Source: RHLJ01 sp963974345 (GTDB lineage: Bacteria; Bacteroidota; Rhodothermia; Balneolales; Balneolaceae). From it: DNA of 64,000 bases. The notes under the pieces were generated by a model that was not told where the DNA came from, did not search any database, and saw only the letters and a list, made by a program, of their open reading frames with translations. The stretch is taken from NCBI GenBank assembly GCA_963974345.1, contig CAXBBW010000001.1, positions 248,001 through 312,000 on the forward strand, read 5' to 3'. Position numbers and translations under genes: made by a program. This document shows positions 9,374 to 17,720 of the stretch, piece after piece. Position 1 is the first letter of the stretch. Each line of letters opens with the position of its first letter.

Positions 9374-9481
9374 TAGGGGCGCATAGTAATTCATCGTTGT
9401 CAAACCCTGTAGGGGCGCATAGTAATTCATCGTTGTCAAACCCTGTAGGGGCGCATAGCTATGCGCCCCTACAGGGTGGTG
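9374..9481 (+). repeat. 36-bp tandem repeat inside the RAYT gene (three units)
   Basis: Units start at 9374, 9410 and 9446 with TAGGGGCGCATAG. The first two are almost identical over the full 36 bases, and the third diverges where the palindrome closes. Because 36 is a multiple of three, the frame is kept and the protein gains 12-residue repeats (GAHSNSSLSNPV twice, then GAHSYAPLQGGG). The coding consequence is a flexible Ser/Asn-rich insert between the HUH motif and the C-terminal helices. Confidence 0.9.
9440..9477. repeat. Perfect 38-bp REP-like palindrome in the RAYT coding sequence
   Basis: Arms 9440-9458 and 9459-9477 are exact reverse complements (left arm ACCCTGTAGGGGCGCATAG), with no loop. 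The GTAGGGGC...GCCCCTAC core is the kind of sequence found as REP palindromes next to RAYT genes. Here it is read in frame as part of the transposase (VGAHSYAPLQGG). It would extrude a long hairpin as single-stranded DNA or RNA, so it may be the substrate of its own gene product. Confidence 0.85.
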
Positions 9482-9770
9482 GATTTAAAACCCCGATTCT
9501 AACACACATAAAAACTGGTAATTTTAAAAATAAATTTGGTCCCCAAAGAAAAAATTTATCATCTATTGTTAGAGGGTTTAAAGGTGCATGTACAAAGAAA
9601 ATTAGAGAAACATTTAATTCAGATTTTGCATGGCAAAGAAGCTTCCATGACAGAATAGTAAGAGATCAAAAAGAATTAGAACGAGTTGAGGACTACATTA
9701 TTAATAATCCTCTAAACGAAGCCCTCAAAGAAAAGAATAATCAAGAAATTTTTCACTAAACTTAGATCAA

Positions 9771-11276
9771 ATGTCGAATACTGAGATCAAAGAAACTCCT
9801 TACAAACCTACTTCTCCGAATTCGAAGCTTGATTTCGCTTCATTGTGGGAATACGATCCCGCTCCTGAAAGTGCAGATCATGCCGAGATAAAAGAAAGGT
9901 ATGAGCTTTTCATAGATGGTAAATTTGTAAAACCCTCAAAGGGAAGGTACTTCAAGAGTACAAACCCAGCTACAAAAAAACTCGTTACAGAGTTTGCAGA
10001 AGCAACTCAAAGTGATGTGGATAAAGCTGTAAAAGCTGCTCGAAAAGCTTTTAATGGAGAATGGTCTTCCCTATCAGCAAAAACACGAGGTAAATATTTA
10101 TTCCGTATTGCAAGAATGCTTCAGGAAAGAGCACGAGAATTTTCGGTGCTCGAAAGTATTGACGGCGGTAAACCTATTCGCGAATCAAGAGATGTGGACG
10201 TTCCATTAGCTGCAGCACACTTCTTTTATTATGCTGGATGGGCTGATAAACTTGATTATGCTTTTCCTGGCAAATCTCCAGAGCCATTGGGCGTTTGTGG
10301 ACAGATTATTCCTTGGAACTTCCCTCTTTTAATGCTTGCTTGGAAAATAGCCCCTGCCCTTGCATGTGGAAATACCGTTGTTTTAAAGCCCGCTGAAACT
10401 ACTTCATTAACAGCCTTAAAGTTTGCAGAATTGGTTAATGATGCAGGAGTTCCTGCTGGTGTAATTAACATTGTTACAGGTGCTGGACAAACAGGTGCTG
10501 AAATTGTGAATCATAAAGATATCAATAAAGTTGCCTTCACTGGCTCCACAGGCGTTGGTAAATTGATTCAGAAATCGCTAGCTGGAACTGATAAGAAATT
10601 CACCTTAGAACTTGGCGGTAAAGGTGCACTAATCATTTTTGAAGATGCTGCCATTGACCAAGCTGTAGAAGGAATAATTAATGCTATTTACTTCAACCAA
10701 GGCCATGTTTGTTGTGCTGGATCAAGATTGTTAGTACAAGAAGGCGTAGCTGATCAAGTAATCGCCAAATTAAAAGACCGTATGGAGTCACTAATTGTAG
10801 GCGATCCAATGGATAAGAATACTGATATTGGTGCAATTAATTCTAGTCAACAGTTTGAGACTATTAATTCGTTCTTAGAGATTGGGCTTGAAGAAGGTGC
10901 CGATGTATATCAAAGCAAATGTGAAATTCCTGAAGAAGGCTATTTTATCCGCCCTACTCTTCTAACCAATGTTTCACAAAGTAGTAGAGTGGTTCAAGAA
11001 GAAATTTTCGGTCCAGTTTTAACAGTGCAAACTTTTAGAACTGCTGATGAAGCTATCGAAAAAGCTAATAATACCCCATTCGGACTTGCAGGTGGTATTT
11101 GGACAGACAAAGGATCTAAGATTTTTAAAGTAGGTTCCGAGCTTCGTTCAGGAGTAGTTTGGGCTAATACCTATAATAAATTTGACCCGACTTCTCCTTT
11201 TGGCGGATACAAAGAAAGCGGAGTAGGACGAGAAGGCGGACTACACGGTTTAGCTGCATATGTGAATTTGAAATAA
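9771..11276 (+). CDS. NAD(P)-dependent aldehyde dehydrogenase
   Basis: A 501-residue ALDH-superfamily enzyme oxidising an aldehyde to the acid. The general base E280 lies in FTLELGGKGA and the catalytic cysteine C314 in HVCCAGSR. The cofactor-site motifs PWNFPLLML and FTGSTGVGK, and the closing FGGYKESGVGREGG, are intact. The operon position with deoC suggests acetaldehyde from deoxyribose-5-phosphate cleavage as substrate. That assignment is contextual, since the family is broad. An ALDH-like partner gene lacking catalytic residues follows 72 bp downstream. Confidence 0.9.
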   Translation: MSNTEIKETPYKPTSPNSKLDFASLWEYDPAPESADHAEIKERYELFIDGKFVKPSKGRYFKSTNPATKKLVTEFAEATQSDVDKAVKAARKAFNGEWSSLSAKTRGKYLFRIARMLQERAREFSVLESIDGGKPIRESRDVDVPLAAAHFFYYAGWADKLDYAFPGKSPEPLGVCGQIIPWNFPLLMLAWKIAPALACGNTVVLKPAETTSLTALKFAELVNDAGVPAGVINIVTGAGQTGAEIVNHKDINKVAFTGSTGVGKLIQKSLAGTDKKFTLELGGKGALIIFEDAAIDQAVEGIINAIYFNQGHVCCAGSRLLVQEGVADQVIAKLKDRMESLIVGDPMDKNTDIGAINSSQQFETINSFLEIGLEEGADVYQSKCEIPEEGYFIRPTLLTNVSQSSRVVQEEIFGPVLTVQTFRTADEAIEKANNTPFGLAGGIWTDKGSKIFKVGSELRSGVVWANTYNKFDPTSPFGGYKESGVGREGGLHGLAAYVNLK

Positions 11277-11348
11277 GAACGACGTATGACTAACGACCAA
11301 TGAATAACCTTCTTTGGTTACAGGTCAATCGTCTTTAGTAAATTAATT

Positions 11349-12215
11349 ATGAATGATCATTTAGAAGTTTTAAAAACCTACAAAATTTATATCGGTGGTA
11401 ATTTTCCAAGAACAGAATCGGGACGTTATTACAAAGTTTTTGATAGCGAAAAAGAATTACTAGCAAATGCATGTTTATGCTCTAGAAAAGATGTCAGAGA
11501 TTCAGTAAAAATTGCTCGTGGTGCTTTTGATGGATGGAAATCTAGAAGTGCTTATAACCGTGGCCAAATTTTATATAGAATTGCTGAGATGATGGAAAGT
11601 CGTAGAGCAGAATTCGTGAAACAACTTTCTCAAATTGGATTTAGTGCCTCAGAAGCTGAAGCAGATATAAATGCTTCTATTGATCGGTTAATCTATTATG
11701 CTGGCTGGACAGACAAATATCAACAAGTATTTGGATCTATAAATCCAGTTGCTAGCTCACATTTTAACTTTAGTATGTTAGATGCTACTGGTGTTATAGG
11801 TATTTTAGCTCCTGAAAACAGCCCTTTACTAGGTTTAGTTTCAGTAATTGCTCCTGTTATTGCTGGAGGGAACACTTGTGTTGTCCTTGCTTCTGAAGCG
11901 TATCCTCTCCCATCCATAACATTTGCAGAAGTTTTAAATTCCTCTGATGTACCCGGAGGGGTTGTGAATATCTTAACTGGAAAAAAATCTGAATTAGCGG
12001 AACATTTTAGTTCACATATGGATGTAAATACCATCAGTTATACAGATAAACTATCTGCTGAAATGAAGAAAATGATTGACGAAAATGCTTCTATAAACGT
12101 TAAGAGAGTTATCAAAAAGCCTGTTAACGATTGGTATAGTGAAGATGCTTTTGGTCCCTATTATATCATCGACTTTCAGGAGACTAAAACAACTTGGCAC
12201 CCTATTGGATTTTAA
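11349..12215 (+). CDS. Half-length, catalytically incomplete aldehyde dehydrogenase-like protein
   Basis: 288 residues that align with the N-terminal cofactor-binding part of ALDHs: YIGGNF at the start, then YYAGWTDK, ILAPENSPLL in place of PWNFPL, and the GGNTCVVLASE and VPGGVVNILTG motifs. The sequence stops before the region holding the catalytic glutamate-cysteine pair, so it cannot be a classical dehydrogenase. The frame is clean and the codon use ordinary, so it looks like a maintained truncated paralogue rather than a fresh pseudogene. It may be a regulatory or structural partner of the full-length enzyme encoded upstream. The next gene follows after one base. Confidence 0.75.
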   Translation: MNDHLEVLKTYKIYIGGNFPRTESGRYYKVFDSEKELLANACLCSRKDVRDSVKIARGAFDGWKSRSAYNRGQILYRIAEMMESRRAEFVKQLSQIGFSASEAEADINASIDRLIYYAGWTDKYQQVFGSINPVASSHFNFSMLDATGVIGILAPENSPLLGLVSVIAPVIAGGNTCVVLASEAYPLPSITFAEVLNSSDVPGGVVNILTGKKSELAEHFSSHMDVNTISYTDKLSAEMKKMIDENASINVKRVIKKPVNDWYSEDAFGPYYIIDFQETKTTWHPIGF

Positions 12216-12216
12216 T

Positions 12217-12777
12217 ATGCTCAGGAATTATTCTTTTCTGATACTTTTTCTATTTGCTTTTTCATGTTCAGGCTCTCAAACGGTTACTAACCCAATGGAT
12301 TCGGCTACTGGAGAAAATAAGGAACAAGAAATAGATACAGCTCCAAGTACTGCCAATTCGGAGTCTTATTTAGATCAATATAGAAGTTCACTTTCCGATA
12401 CTTATTCAACAAGAGTTAATACTATTCCTCGAGAATACGAACGAATTAAAATTGCTGAAGATCATGAAGTGCAGACAGATATGTTTGAAGGGTATCGTGT
12501 ACAAATCTATTCTGGTCAAAATGTTGCGTTAGCTGATACTATTGCCTCTATTTTTAGGATTTGGTCTGATACTACCATTGTTGGTTATCAAGCCAATACC
12601 TATACTTTTTTTAAAGCTCCTTATTATAGAGTTCATGTTGGTGATTTTCATGAAAGAGATCGGGCTATCTATTTTTCAAATCTTCTAAAAAGAAGATTTA
12701 GAGATGCGTGGGTAGTTTACGACCGTATTGATCCATATAGAATCCCTTCTGATACTACCGATATATATACCCAGTAA
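12217..12777 (+). CDS. SPOR-domain lipoprotein
   Basis: A 186-residue protein. I chose ATG 12217, one base after the preceding stop, because it gives a clean lipoprotein signal peptide (LILFLFAFSC, lipidated C17); the frame extends further upstream but inside the ALDH-like gene. The C-terminal part (about residues 85-170), beginning YRVQIYSGQN and containing YYRVHVGDF and a DAWVVYD end, fits a SPOR domain, which binds denuded peptidoglycan glycan strands. Between them is a polar Ser/Thr-rich linker. It probably sits in the outer membrane or periplasm. No functional link to the preceding deoxyribose genes is evident. Confidence 0.75.
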   Translation: MLRNYSFLILFLFAFSCSGSQTVTNPMDSATGENKEQEIDTAPSTANSESYLDQYRSSLSDTYSTRVNTIPREYERIKIAEDHEVQTDMFEGYRVQIYSGQNVALADTIASIFRIWSDTTIVGYQANTYTFFKAPYYRVHVGDFHERDRAIYFSNLLKRRFRDAWVVYDRIDPYRIPSDTTDIYTQ

Positions 12778-12876
12778 ATCTTGAATCTATATCTTTTGCG
12801 AACTTAGATATAAGAAATTTGTAAAACGCTTAGCCATTTCAGGCTTTTAACTTTTTTAAACTTTGCATCATTATAA

Positions 12877-14061
12877 ATGACCTCTTCTAATGAGTTTTAT
12901 TCCAAGCTACCCGTATTGGATTCTTTTTTTGATATTTCTGATTTAGATAATTACTCAAAAATACCTGAAGATTGGTATATCGGAATAACTGATATTGTAA
13001 ATTCTTCTCTGGCAATTGATAATCAAAAATATAAATGGGTAAATATTCTTGGGGCTTCTCCAATTATTGGCTTAATGAATGAAGGAGACAAACCGGATCT
13101 CCCCTTTTCTTTTGGTGGCGATGGTTGTACCATTTGCTTTCCTCCAGAATATCTGGATACAATAACTCGAGTTTTTAAAGCTTCTAAAAAAATAGGAATT
13201 ACTGCCTATCAAATGGAATTAAGAACTTCCATTATCCCAGTTTCGTTTATAAGAAAAAATGGCTTTGATATTAAAGTAGCTCGTTTTAAGGCCTCCGAAT
13301 TTTATAGTCAGGCTGTATTTACTGGAGGTGGAATTAATTTTGCTGAAGATATTCTAAAATCTGATAATCATATAATTTTTAAAGTTTCAGATTCACTTGA
13401 CAAAGATTCAGATGTAGATTTTTCAGGACTTGAGTGCCGGTGGCAGGAAGTTAAACGCAAAGAAATGTCTGTTTATTCTATCCTTATTCAAGCAAACCCA
13501 ACCCTAAAAAATCAAGAAAATATTTATGACTCCATTCTTAAAAAAATGAGAGAATACTTTGGCTTTGATAACAATACCAATCCTATATCAGTGGAATCAC
13601 TTCATATGACCTTATCGCCGGAGAAACTCTCTGGAGAATTTAGGTTCCGTACAATAGGAATGAATTGGCTACATCGAATTGCATACAAAATTGAAGTAAC
13701 TGTCAGAACTCTTTTAGGAATGTATTTCATGAAATTTAATAAGGAAACTTCTGAAACAGATTGGAAGTTATACAAACCAGATATGGTTGCAAATAATGAT
13801 CATCGTAAGTTTGATGATATGATTCGGTTAGTCATTAGTTGTCCAGATAAAGAAATTGAGAAATTTCAAGATTTTCTTGATGGTCTTTATATTCAAAAGA
13901 AGGTAGCTTACGGAATACATAAATCTGACAGCGCGCTAATCACTTGTATGGTTTTTGCTTGGCAGAAACAACATATTCACTTTGTGGATGGTAATAATGG
14001 TGGATATGTACAAGCCTCAAAACCACTTAAACAAAGAATGAAAGATATTTTAGAGAATTGA
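12877..14061 (+). CDS. DUF3095 family protein, cyclase-like
   Basis: A 394-residue soluble protein matching DUF3095 by its N-terminal layout. Two short motifs stand out: GITDIVNS (D39) and FGGDGCTICF (D82). They resemble the two metal-binding aspartates of class III nucleotide cyclases and GGDEF-type palm domains. The rest of the family has no established activity, so cyclase function is inference. It lies 99 bp after the SPOR lipoprotein and 14 bp before the VTT membrane protein, with which it is probably co-transcribed. Confidence 0.7.
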   Translation: MTSSNEFYSKLPVLDSFFDISDLDNYSKIPEDWYIGITDIVNSSLAIDNQKYKWVNILGASPIIGLMNEGDKPDLPFSFGGDGCTICFPPEYLDTITRVFKASKKIGITAYQMELRTSIIPVSFIRKNGFDIKVARFKASEFYSQAVFTGGGINFAEDILKSDNHIIFKVSDSLDKDSDVDFSGLECRWQEVKRKEMSVYSILIQANPTLKNQENIYDSILKKMREYFGFDNNTNPISVESLHMTLSPEKLSGEFRFRTIGMNWLHRIAYKIEVTVRTLLGMYFMKFNKETSETDWKLYKPDMVANNDHRKFDDMIRLVISCPDKEIEKFQDFLDGLYIQKKVAYGIHKSDSALITCMVFAWQKQHIHFVDGNNGGYVQASKPLKQRMKDILEN

Positions 14062-14075
14062 TCTAATTACACTAA

Positions 14076-14741
14076 ATGAAAGCATTAATTAAGTTTATGC
14101 TCCTTTTAGGAGCTTTTTTTACATTTACGTTACTTCTTTTTAAAGGTCTAGGTATTCTATCAGTTGATGACATCAAATATTGGCTAGAAGAAGCAATGAC
14201 CATTTCTCCCTGGATTGTAGGCTTGATAATTCTTCTTCTTATGATGGTAGATTTATTTATCGCCATTCCAACTCTTTCACTTACAATTTTGTCAGGATTT
14301 TTTCTTGGACTTGAATTAGGTGTGTTCTATTCAACTCTCGGAATGTTGATTGCAGGTACATTAGGTTATGTTATTAGTAGATTTCATGGCGGGAAACTTT
14401 TGAGCTTCATAAGTAAAGATGAAGCTCAAATACTGGAAATGAAAGATCTATTCTCTCGTTTTGGTCCTTTTTCTTTGATGTTATGCAGAGCCGCTCCAAT
14501 GCTACCAGAAGTAACTTCATGTCTCGCAGGAGTTACTAAAATGCCTTATTTGAAATATCTACTATTTTATATGATTGGGACACTTCCATATTCCATTATT
14601 GCAGCCTATTCAGGTTCTATAAGCAGTGTAGAAAATCCATCCCCAGCAATATTTACTTTTGTTGGAATTTTTGGCGGGTTAAGTCTGATTTGGGCAGGGT
14701 TTCTTTATTTTAATAAAAAGCACTTTAAAAGTCGCTCATAA
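14076..14741 (+). CDS. TVP38/TMEM64 (VTT domain) membrane protein
   Basis: A 221-residue polytopic membrane protein with an N-terminal helix, a long central hydrophobic region and a C-terminal helix. The VTT/SNARE-associated core is visible as FSRFGPFSLMLCR followed by AAPMLPEVTSCLAGV and YLKYLLFYMIGTLPY. Family members (DedA/TVP38/TMEM64) are membrane proteins, some of which act as lipid scramblases or transporters. The specific role here is unknown. It starts 14 bp after DUF3095, suggesting one transcription unit. Confidence 0.8.
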   Translation: MKALIKFMLLLGAFFTFTLLLFKGLGILSVDDIKYWLEEAMTISPWIVGLIILLLMMVDLFIAIPTLSLTILSGFFLGLELGVFYSTLGMLIAGTLGYVISRFHGGKLLSFISKDEAQILEMKDLFSRFGPFSLMLCRAAPMLPEVTSCLAGVTKMPYLKYLLFYMIGTLPYSIIAAYSGSISSVENPSPAIFTFVGIFGGLSLIWAGFLYFNKKHFKSRS

Positions 14742-14771
14742 TAATTAGGTTTCTTTTGATTATAATCTCTT

Positions 14772-15320
14772 ATGAGATTGTTTTTCTACAACAAAACTAG
14801 GGCGAAATCAGGTCTATTCAGAACAAAAGAAGATATTGAACTTAATTTTTACACGAAAAGAAGTTCTATTTTAAAAAGAAATAGAAAGTTTCTAAACCTG
14901 GTATTTAATCTACACATGATAGATTTTGCTGTAAGAATGGGATCAATTATCCTATTTTCTTTAATTGGTTTCAGTCAATTTTCTTTACAAATAGAATTTT
15001 GGACTGCTCCCCTGACCTTACCTGCCGCATCTCCAGATGTTGTCGAACAAATTGTAGAGCAACGACTTATTTACCCAATTGTACTTTATAAAGATGGCGT
15101 GCTTATGAGTGAAGGAGAAAATTTACCACTAGACAGAGTTAAACGACTCAGATTTCTTCGAAATAAACTAAATCAGGAACCAAGAATAATTGCTTTGCTT
15201 ATTATTGATCAGGATACACCAATGGAATTTGTCTTTAATTTAACTGAAGACCTTTCGTTTGTTGGACTCAACAGAATTAGCTTTGCAACAGGATCAGGAA
15301 AACCAAGAAACATACGTTGA
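14772..15320 (+). CDS. ExbD/TolR-like protein, orphan
   Basis: 182 residues with a basic N-terminal stretch, one hydrophobic segment (about 52-70) beginning MIDFAVRMGSIILF, and a C-terminal soluble domain ending in GLNRISFAT. That order (IDxx before a single helix, then a small periplasmic domain with a final beta strand) is what ExbD/TolR proteins show. No ExbB or TonB gene is nearby, and the N-terminal part is longer than usual. The assignment rests on architecture only. The stop codon abuts the end of the convergent ychF gene with no gap. Confidence 0.45.
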   Translation: MRLFFYNKTRAKSGLFRTKEDIELNFYTKRSSILKRNRKFLNLVFNLHMIDFAVRMGSIILFSLIGFSQFSLQIEFWTAPLTLPAASPDVVEQIVEQRLIYPIVLYKDGVLMSEGENLPLDRVKRLRFLRNKLNQEPRIIALLIIDQDTPMEFVFNLTEDLSFVGLNRISFATGSGKPRNIR

Positions 15321-16415
15321 TCAAACATTAAACCTAAAGAGTATAGTATCGCCATCAGAAACAACGTACTCTTTTCCTTCTTGTCGCATTTTTCCAGCTT
15401 CTTTAGCGCCCTTCTCGCCTCTATATTCCATAAAATGATCATAGGCAATCGTTTCAGCGCGAATAAACCCTTTTTCAAAATCAGTGTGAATGACCCCAGC
15501 TGCTTGTGGCGCTTTGGTACCTTTTTTAATAGTCCATGCACGAGCTTCTTTAGGACCAACTGTGAAATAAGTAATTAACCCAAGTTCTGCATAAGCTGAA
15601 TGAATAAGTCGATCTAGACCCGCACTAGAAACACCAAGTTCTTCGAGAAACATTTCTTTTTCATCCTCATCCAATTCAGCTATTTCTGCTTCAATTTTAG
15701 CACAGAAAATTACTACTTCGTCTCCGAATTTCGCCGCAACTTCTTTAACGGTTTCAACTAATTTATTACCTGTTTCAAGATCACTTTCACCTACATTACA
15801 AGCGTAAAGTACAGGCTTAGCAGAAAGTAAAAATAAATCACGATAAGCTACTTTTTCATCTTCTGAAACTTCAAACCTACGAGCGGTATTTCCTTCTTCG
15901 AGATGTGCTCTCAATCGGTCAACAACTTCTAGCTGAGCTTTAAAAGCTTTATCGCCACTTTTCGATTGTTTCTTTAGTGTATCAACACGTTTTTCTACGC
16001 TTTCAAGATCTTTTAAAATCAACTCAGCCTCAATAATGGCAATATCTCTTTCGGGGTCAACATTACCTTCAACGTGAATTATATCATCATCTTCAAAACA
16101 ACGAACTACATGAATTATTAAATCCACTTCTCGAATGTGTGAAAGAAATGCATTTCCCTTTCCCTTTCCTTCTGCTGCACCTGCAACTAATCCTGCAATG
16201 TCTACAAACTCGATAGCTGTTGGAATAATGTTTGCTGAATTAGCTATTTTTGCAATATTAAGTAAGCGTTCATCAGGTATAGAAACCTGTCCAACGTTAG
16301 GATCTATTGTACAAAAAGGAAAGTTAGCTGATTCAGCTCCGCCATTACTAAGGGCGTTAAAAAGTGTTGATTTACCTACGTTGGGTAACCCAACTATTCC
16401 GCATTTAAGACTCAT
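15321..16415 (-). CDS. ychF: Redox-regulated ATPase/GTPase YchF
   Basis: A 364-residue Obg-family P-loop protein, the usual YchF length. Walker A reads GLPNVGKST (residues 9-17), followed by DIAGLVAGAAEGKGKGNAFL as G3/switch. The C-terminal TGS-like domain contains KEARAWTIKKGTKAPQAAGV and closes with a short beta-rich end. YchF prefers ATP and associates with ribosomes. It is the third gene of a minus-strand set with nusB and the phosphatase (19 bp gap). Confidence 0.95.
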   Translation of the reverse strand: MSLKCGIVGLPNVGKSTLFNALSNGGAESANFPFCTIDPNVGQVSIPDERLLNIAKIANSANIIPTAIEFVDIAGLVAGAAEGKGKGNAFLSHIREVDLIIHVVRCFEDDDIIHVEGNVDPERDIAIIEAELILKDLESVEKRVDTLKKQSKSGDKAFKAQLEVVDRLRAHLEEGNTARRFEVSEDEKVAYRDLFLLSAKPVLYACNVGESDLETGNKLVETVKEVAAKFGDEVVIFCAKIEAEIAELDEDEKEMFLEELGVSSAGLDRLIHSAYAELGLITYFTVGPKEARAWTIKKGTKAPQAAGVIHTDFEKGFIRAETIAYDHFMEYRGEKGAKEAGKMRQEGKEYVVSDGDTILFRFNV

Positions 16416-16434
16416 TTATATTCGTTTTATTTTT

Positions 16435-17109
16435 TTAAAAATCTATTCTCTTTTGTTGAACAAAGTCCATCTCTGGAAGTATTACAGCTGTAAGTTTCCC
16501 TAGATGTTCATATACACATCCAGTATCAATCCCAATCATATTCTTTTCAGTAATCGGAGATCTTGATGGAGTGTGCCCGAAAATTACGGTTTTTTCCCAA
16601 ACATTGTCTTCTTCAGATATATGATCTCTTCTCCAAAGAAAACTACTATATAGTTCCTCATTTTTTATGGCCTCAGCTATGGTGAAATATGGTGGAATTC
16701 CACCATGTACAAATAACCAATCTGGAGTATCATAATAGAGTTTAGTATTTATGAAGAACCGTAAATGATTTATAGGAATTTTTACCGATGTATCTCCTTT
16801 TTGGTAAGACTCCATCGTAGCATCCCCCCCATTTTCAAACCAATCTAAAAAATCATTTTTAGGGTATGAATTTAATAGCATAGCATCGTGATTACCACGC
16901 AGAAATACACATGTATGCGTTTTTGAAAACTCTATAAGTATATCAATTGTAGACTTTGAGTCGGGACCTCGATCTACATAATCACCCATAAACACATAGG
17001 TTCGGGTATTACGATATGAAGCATCAAGCCTCATTAGTAACGATTTTAATGTTTTAGCACAGCCATGAATATCTCCAATAGCTATCACCTTCAATTGTTC
17101 TGAACTCAT
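16435..17109 (-). CDS. Serine/threonine-phosphatase-type (PPP family) metallophosphoesterase
   Basis: A 224-residue calcineurin-like protein with the complete PPP signature: GDIHG near residue 12, GDYVDRGPDS near 42, RGNHD near 70, and VHGG in the second half. Length and motifs fit bacterial PrpA/PrpE-type protein phosphatases or diadenosine-tetraphosphate hydrolases; the sequence alone does not separate these. It overlaps the end of nusB by 4 bp and is therefore translationally coupled to it. Confidence 0.85.
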   Translation of the reverse strand: MSSEQLKVIAIGDIHGCAKTLKSLLMRLDASYRNTRTYVFMGDYVDRGPDSKSTIDILIEFSKTHTCVFLRGNHDAMLLNSYPKNDFLDWFENGGDATMESYQKGDTSVKIPINHLRFFINTKLYYDTPDWLFVHGGIPPYFTIAEAIKNEELYSSFLWRRDHISEEDNVWEKTVIFGHTPSRSPITEKNMIGIDTGCVYEHLGKLTAVILPEMDFVQQKRIDF

Positions 17110-17570
17110 TTATCAGTGGATCTTTCGATCAAACCTCTTCCGGTTTTTTTAATTTTACCATTCTTGTTGAGTTCTAAAAGCGAAGCATCAAGAATTCCGT
17201 TCACGAAACGTCCAGATTTTGCAGTAGAATATTTTTTTACGATCTCAATAGCTTCATTAATGGTTACTTTTGTGGGTATTTCTTCAAAATAAATAAACTC
17301 ACAAAGTGCCATTTTAAGTACAATTAAATCAATCATAGCCAAACGATTGATATCCCAATTTTGAATTTGGGAAGTAACTAACTCATTAAATTCTGTTTCG
17401 TGTTCTAGCGTTCTGAAAAATAATTTTTCTGCGAATCTCCGAGCCTCTTTTTCAGAACTTAAAGTTTCTTTGATAATTGAATCTGCAATATGCTGAACGG
17501 CATCTCCGCTTTGTTTATAGGCATAAATAGATTGAAGAACGGTTTCTCGAACGAGGCGACGATTGATCAT
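17106..17570 (-). CDS. nusB: Transcription antitermination factor NusB
   Basis: A 154-residue all-helical RNA-binding protein that acts in rRNA antitermination with NusE/S10. The start was placed at ATG 17570 because MINRRLVRETVLQ is the conserved NusB N-terminus; the frame stays open upstream to an ATG at 17618, which would add 16 residues of no similarity. The C-terminal stretch PTKVTINEAIEIVKKYST...FVNGILD is characteristic. It overlaps the following phosphatase gene by 4 bp and starts 151 bp from the oppositely oriented tRNA-Val gene. Confidence 0.93.
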   Translation of the reverse strand: MINRRLVRETVLQSIYAYKQSGDAVQHIADSIIKETLSSEKEARRFAEKLFFRTLEHETEFNELVTSQIQNWDINRLAMIDLIVLKMALCEFIYFEEIPTKVTINEAIEIVKKYSTAKSGRFVNGILDASLLELNKNGKIKKTGRGLIERSTDK

Positions 17571-17672
17571 GTCTGGCTTTTTGATTAGCCAAAAAGATAC
17601 GGAATTGAAAAGAAACAATGTTCAATAATCGACAATGAATATTCAATTAGTACAATACGTGGGAAGTTACTG

Positions 17673-17700
17673 TTGAAAAAGATTGATGCTTACCTATGAT
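17673..17700 (+). promoter_or_regulatory. Candidate promoter of tRNA-Val
   Basis: TTGAAA at 17673-17678 and TATGAT at 17695-17700 are separated by 16 bp and sit 20 bp upstream of the mature tRNA 5' end. This is close to the general sigma-70 consensus. No experimental start is known. Confidence 0.5.
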
Positions 17701-17720
17701 CTTGCGTATCTTACCTTAAT

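Larger units (their letters stand above)
9094..9759 (+). mobile_element. REP-associated tyrosine transposase (RAYT, Y1/IS200-like)
   Basis: A 221-residue HUH-superfamily nuclease of the RAYT/COG1943 type, starting at a GTG directly after the deoC stop. The HUH pair is H82-F-H84 in MPDHFHALIM, and the family signature SFHDRI...DYIINNP ends the protein. Y201 in that last motif is conserved, but I do not claim it is the catalytic tyrosine. RAYTs mobilise or maintain short REP palindromes and are usually single-copy chromosomal genes. Residues 95-130 are an insertion relative to the family, encoded by 36-bp tandem repeats ending in a perfect palindrome. The gene separates deoC from its aldehyde dehydrogenase with gaps of 0 and 11 bp and keeps the frame order intact. 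Confidence 0.88.

Noticed and set aside
9374..9481. Three evenly spaced 36-bp repeats looked at first like a CRISPR array
   Set aside because: Units follow each other without variable spacers, are in frame with the transposase, and no cas genes are present.
12139..12216. The longer reading frame upstream of the SPOR lipoprotein as its true N-terminus
   Set aside because: It overlaps the ALDH-like coding region and would bury the lipoprotein signal peptide.
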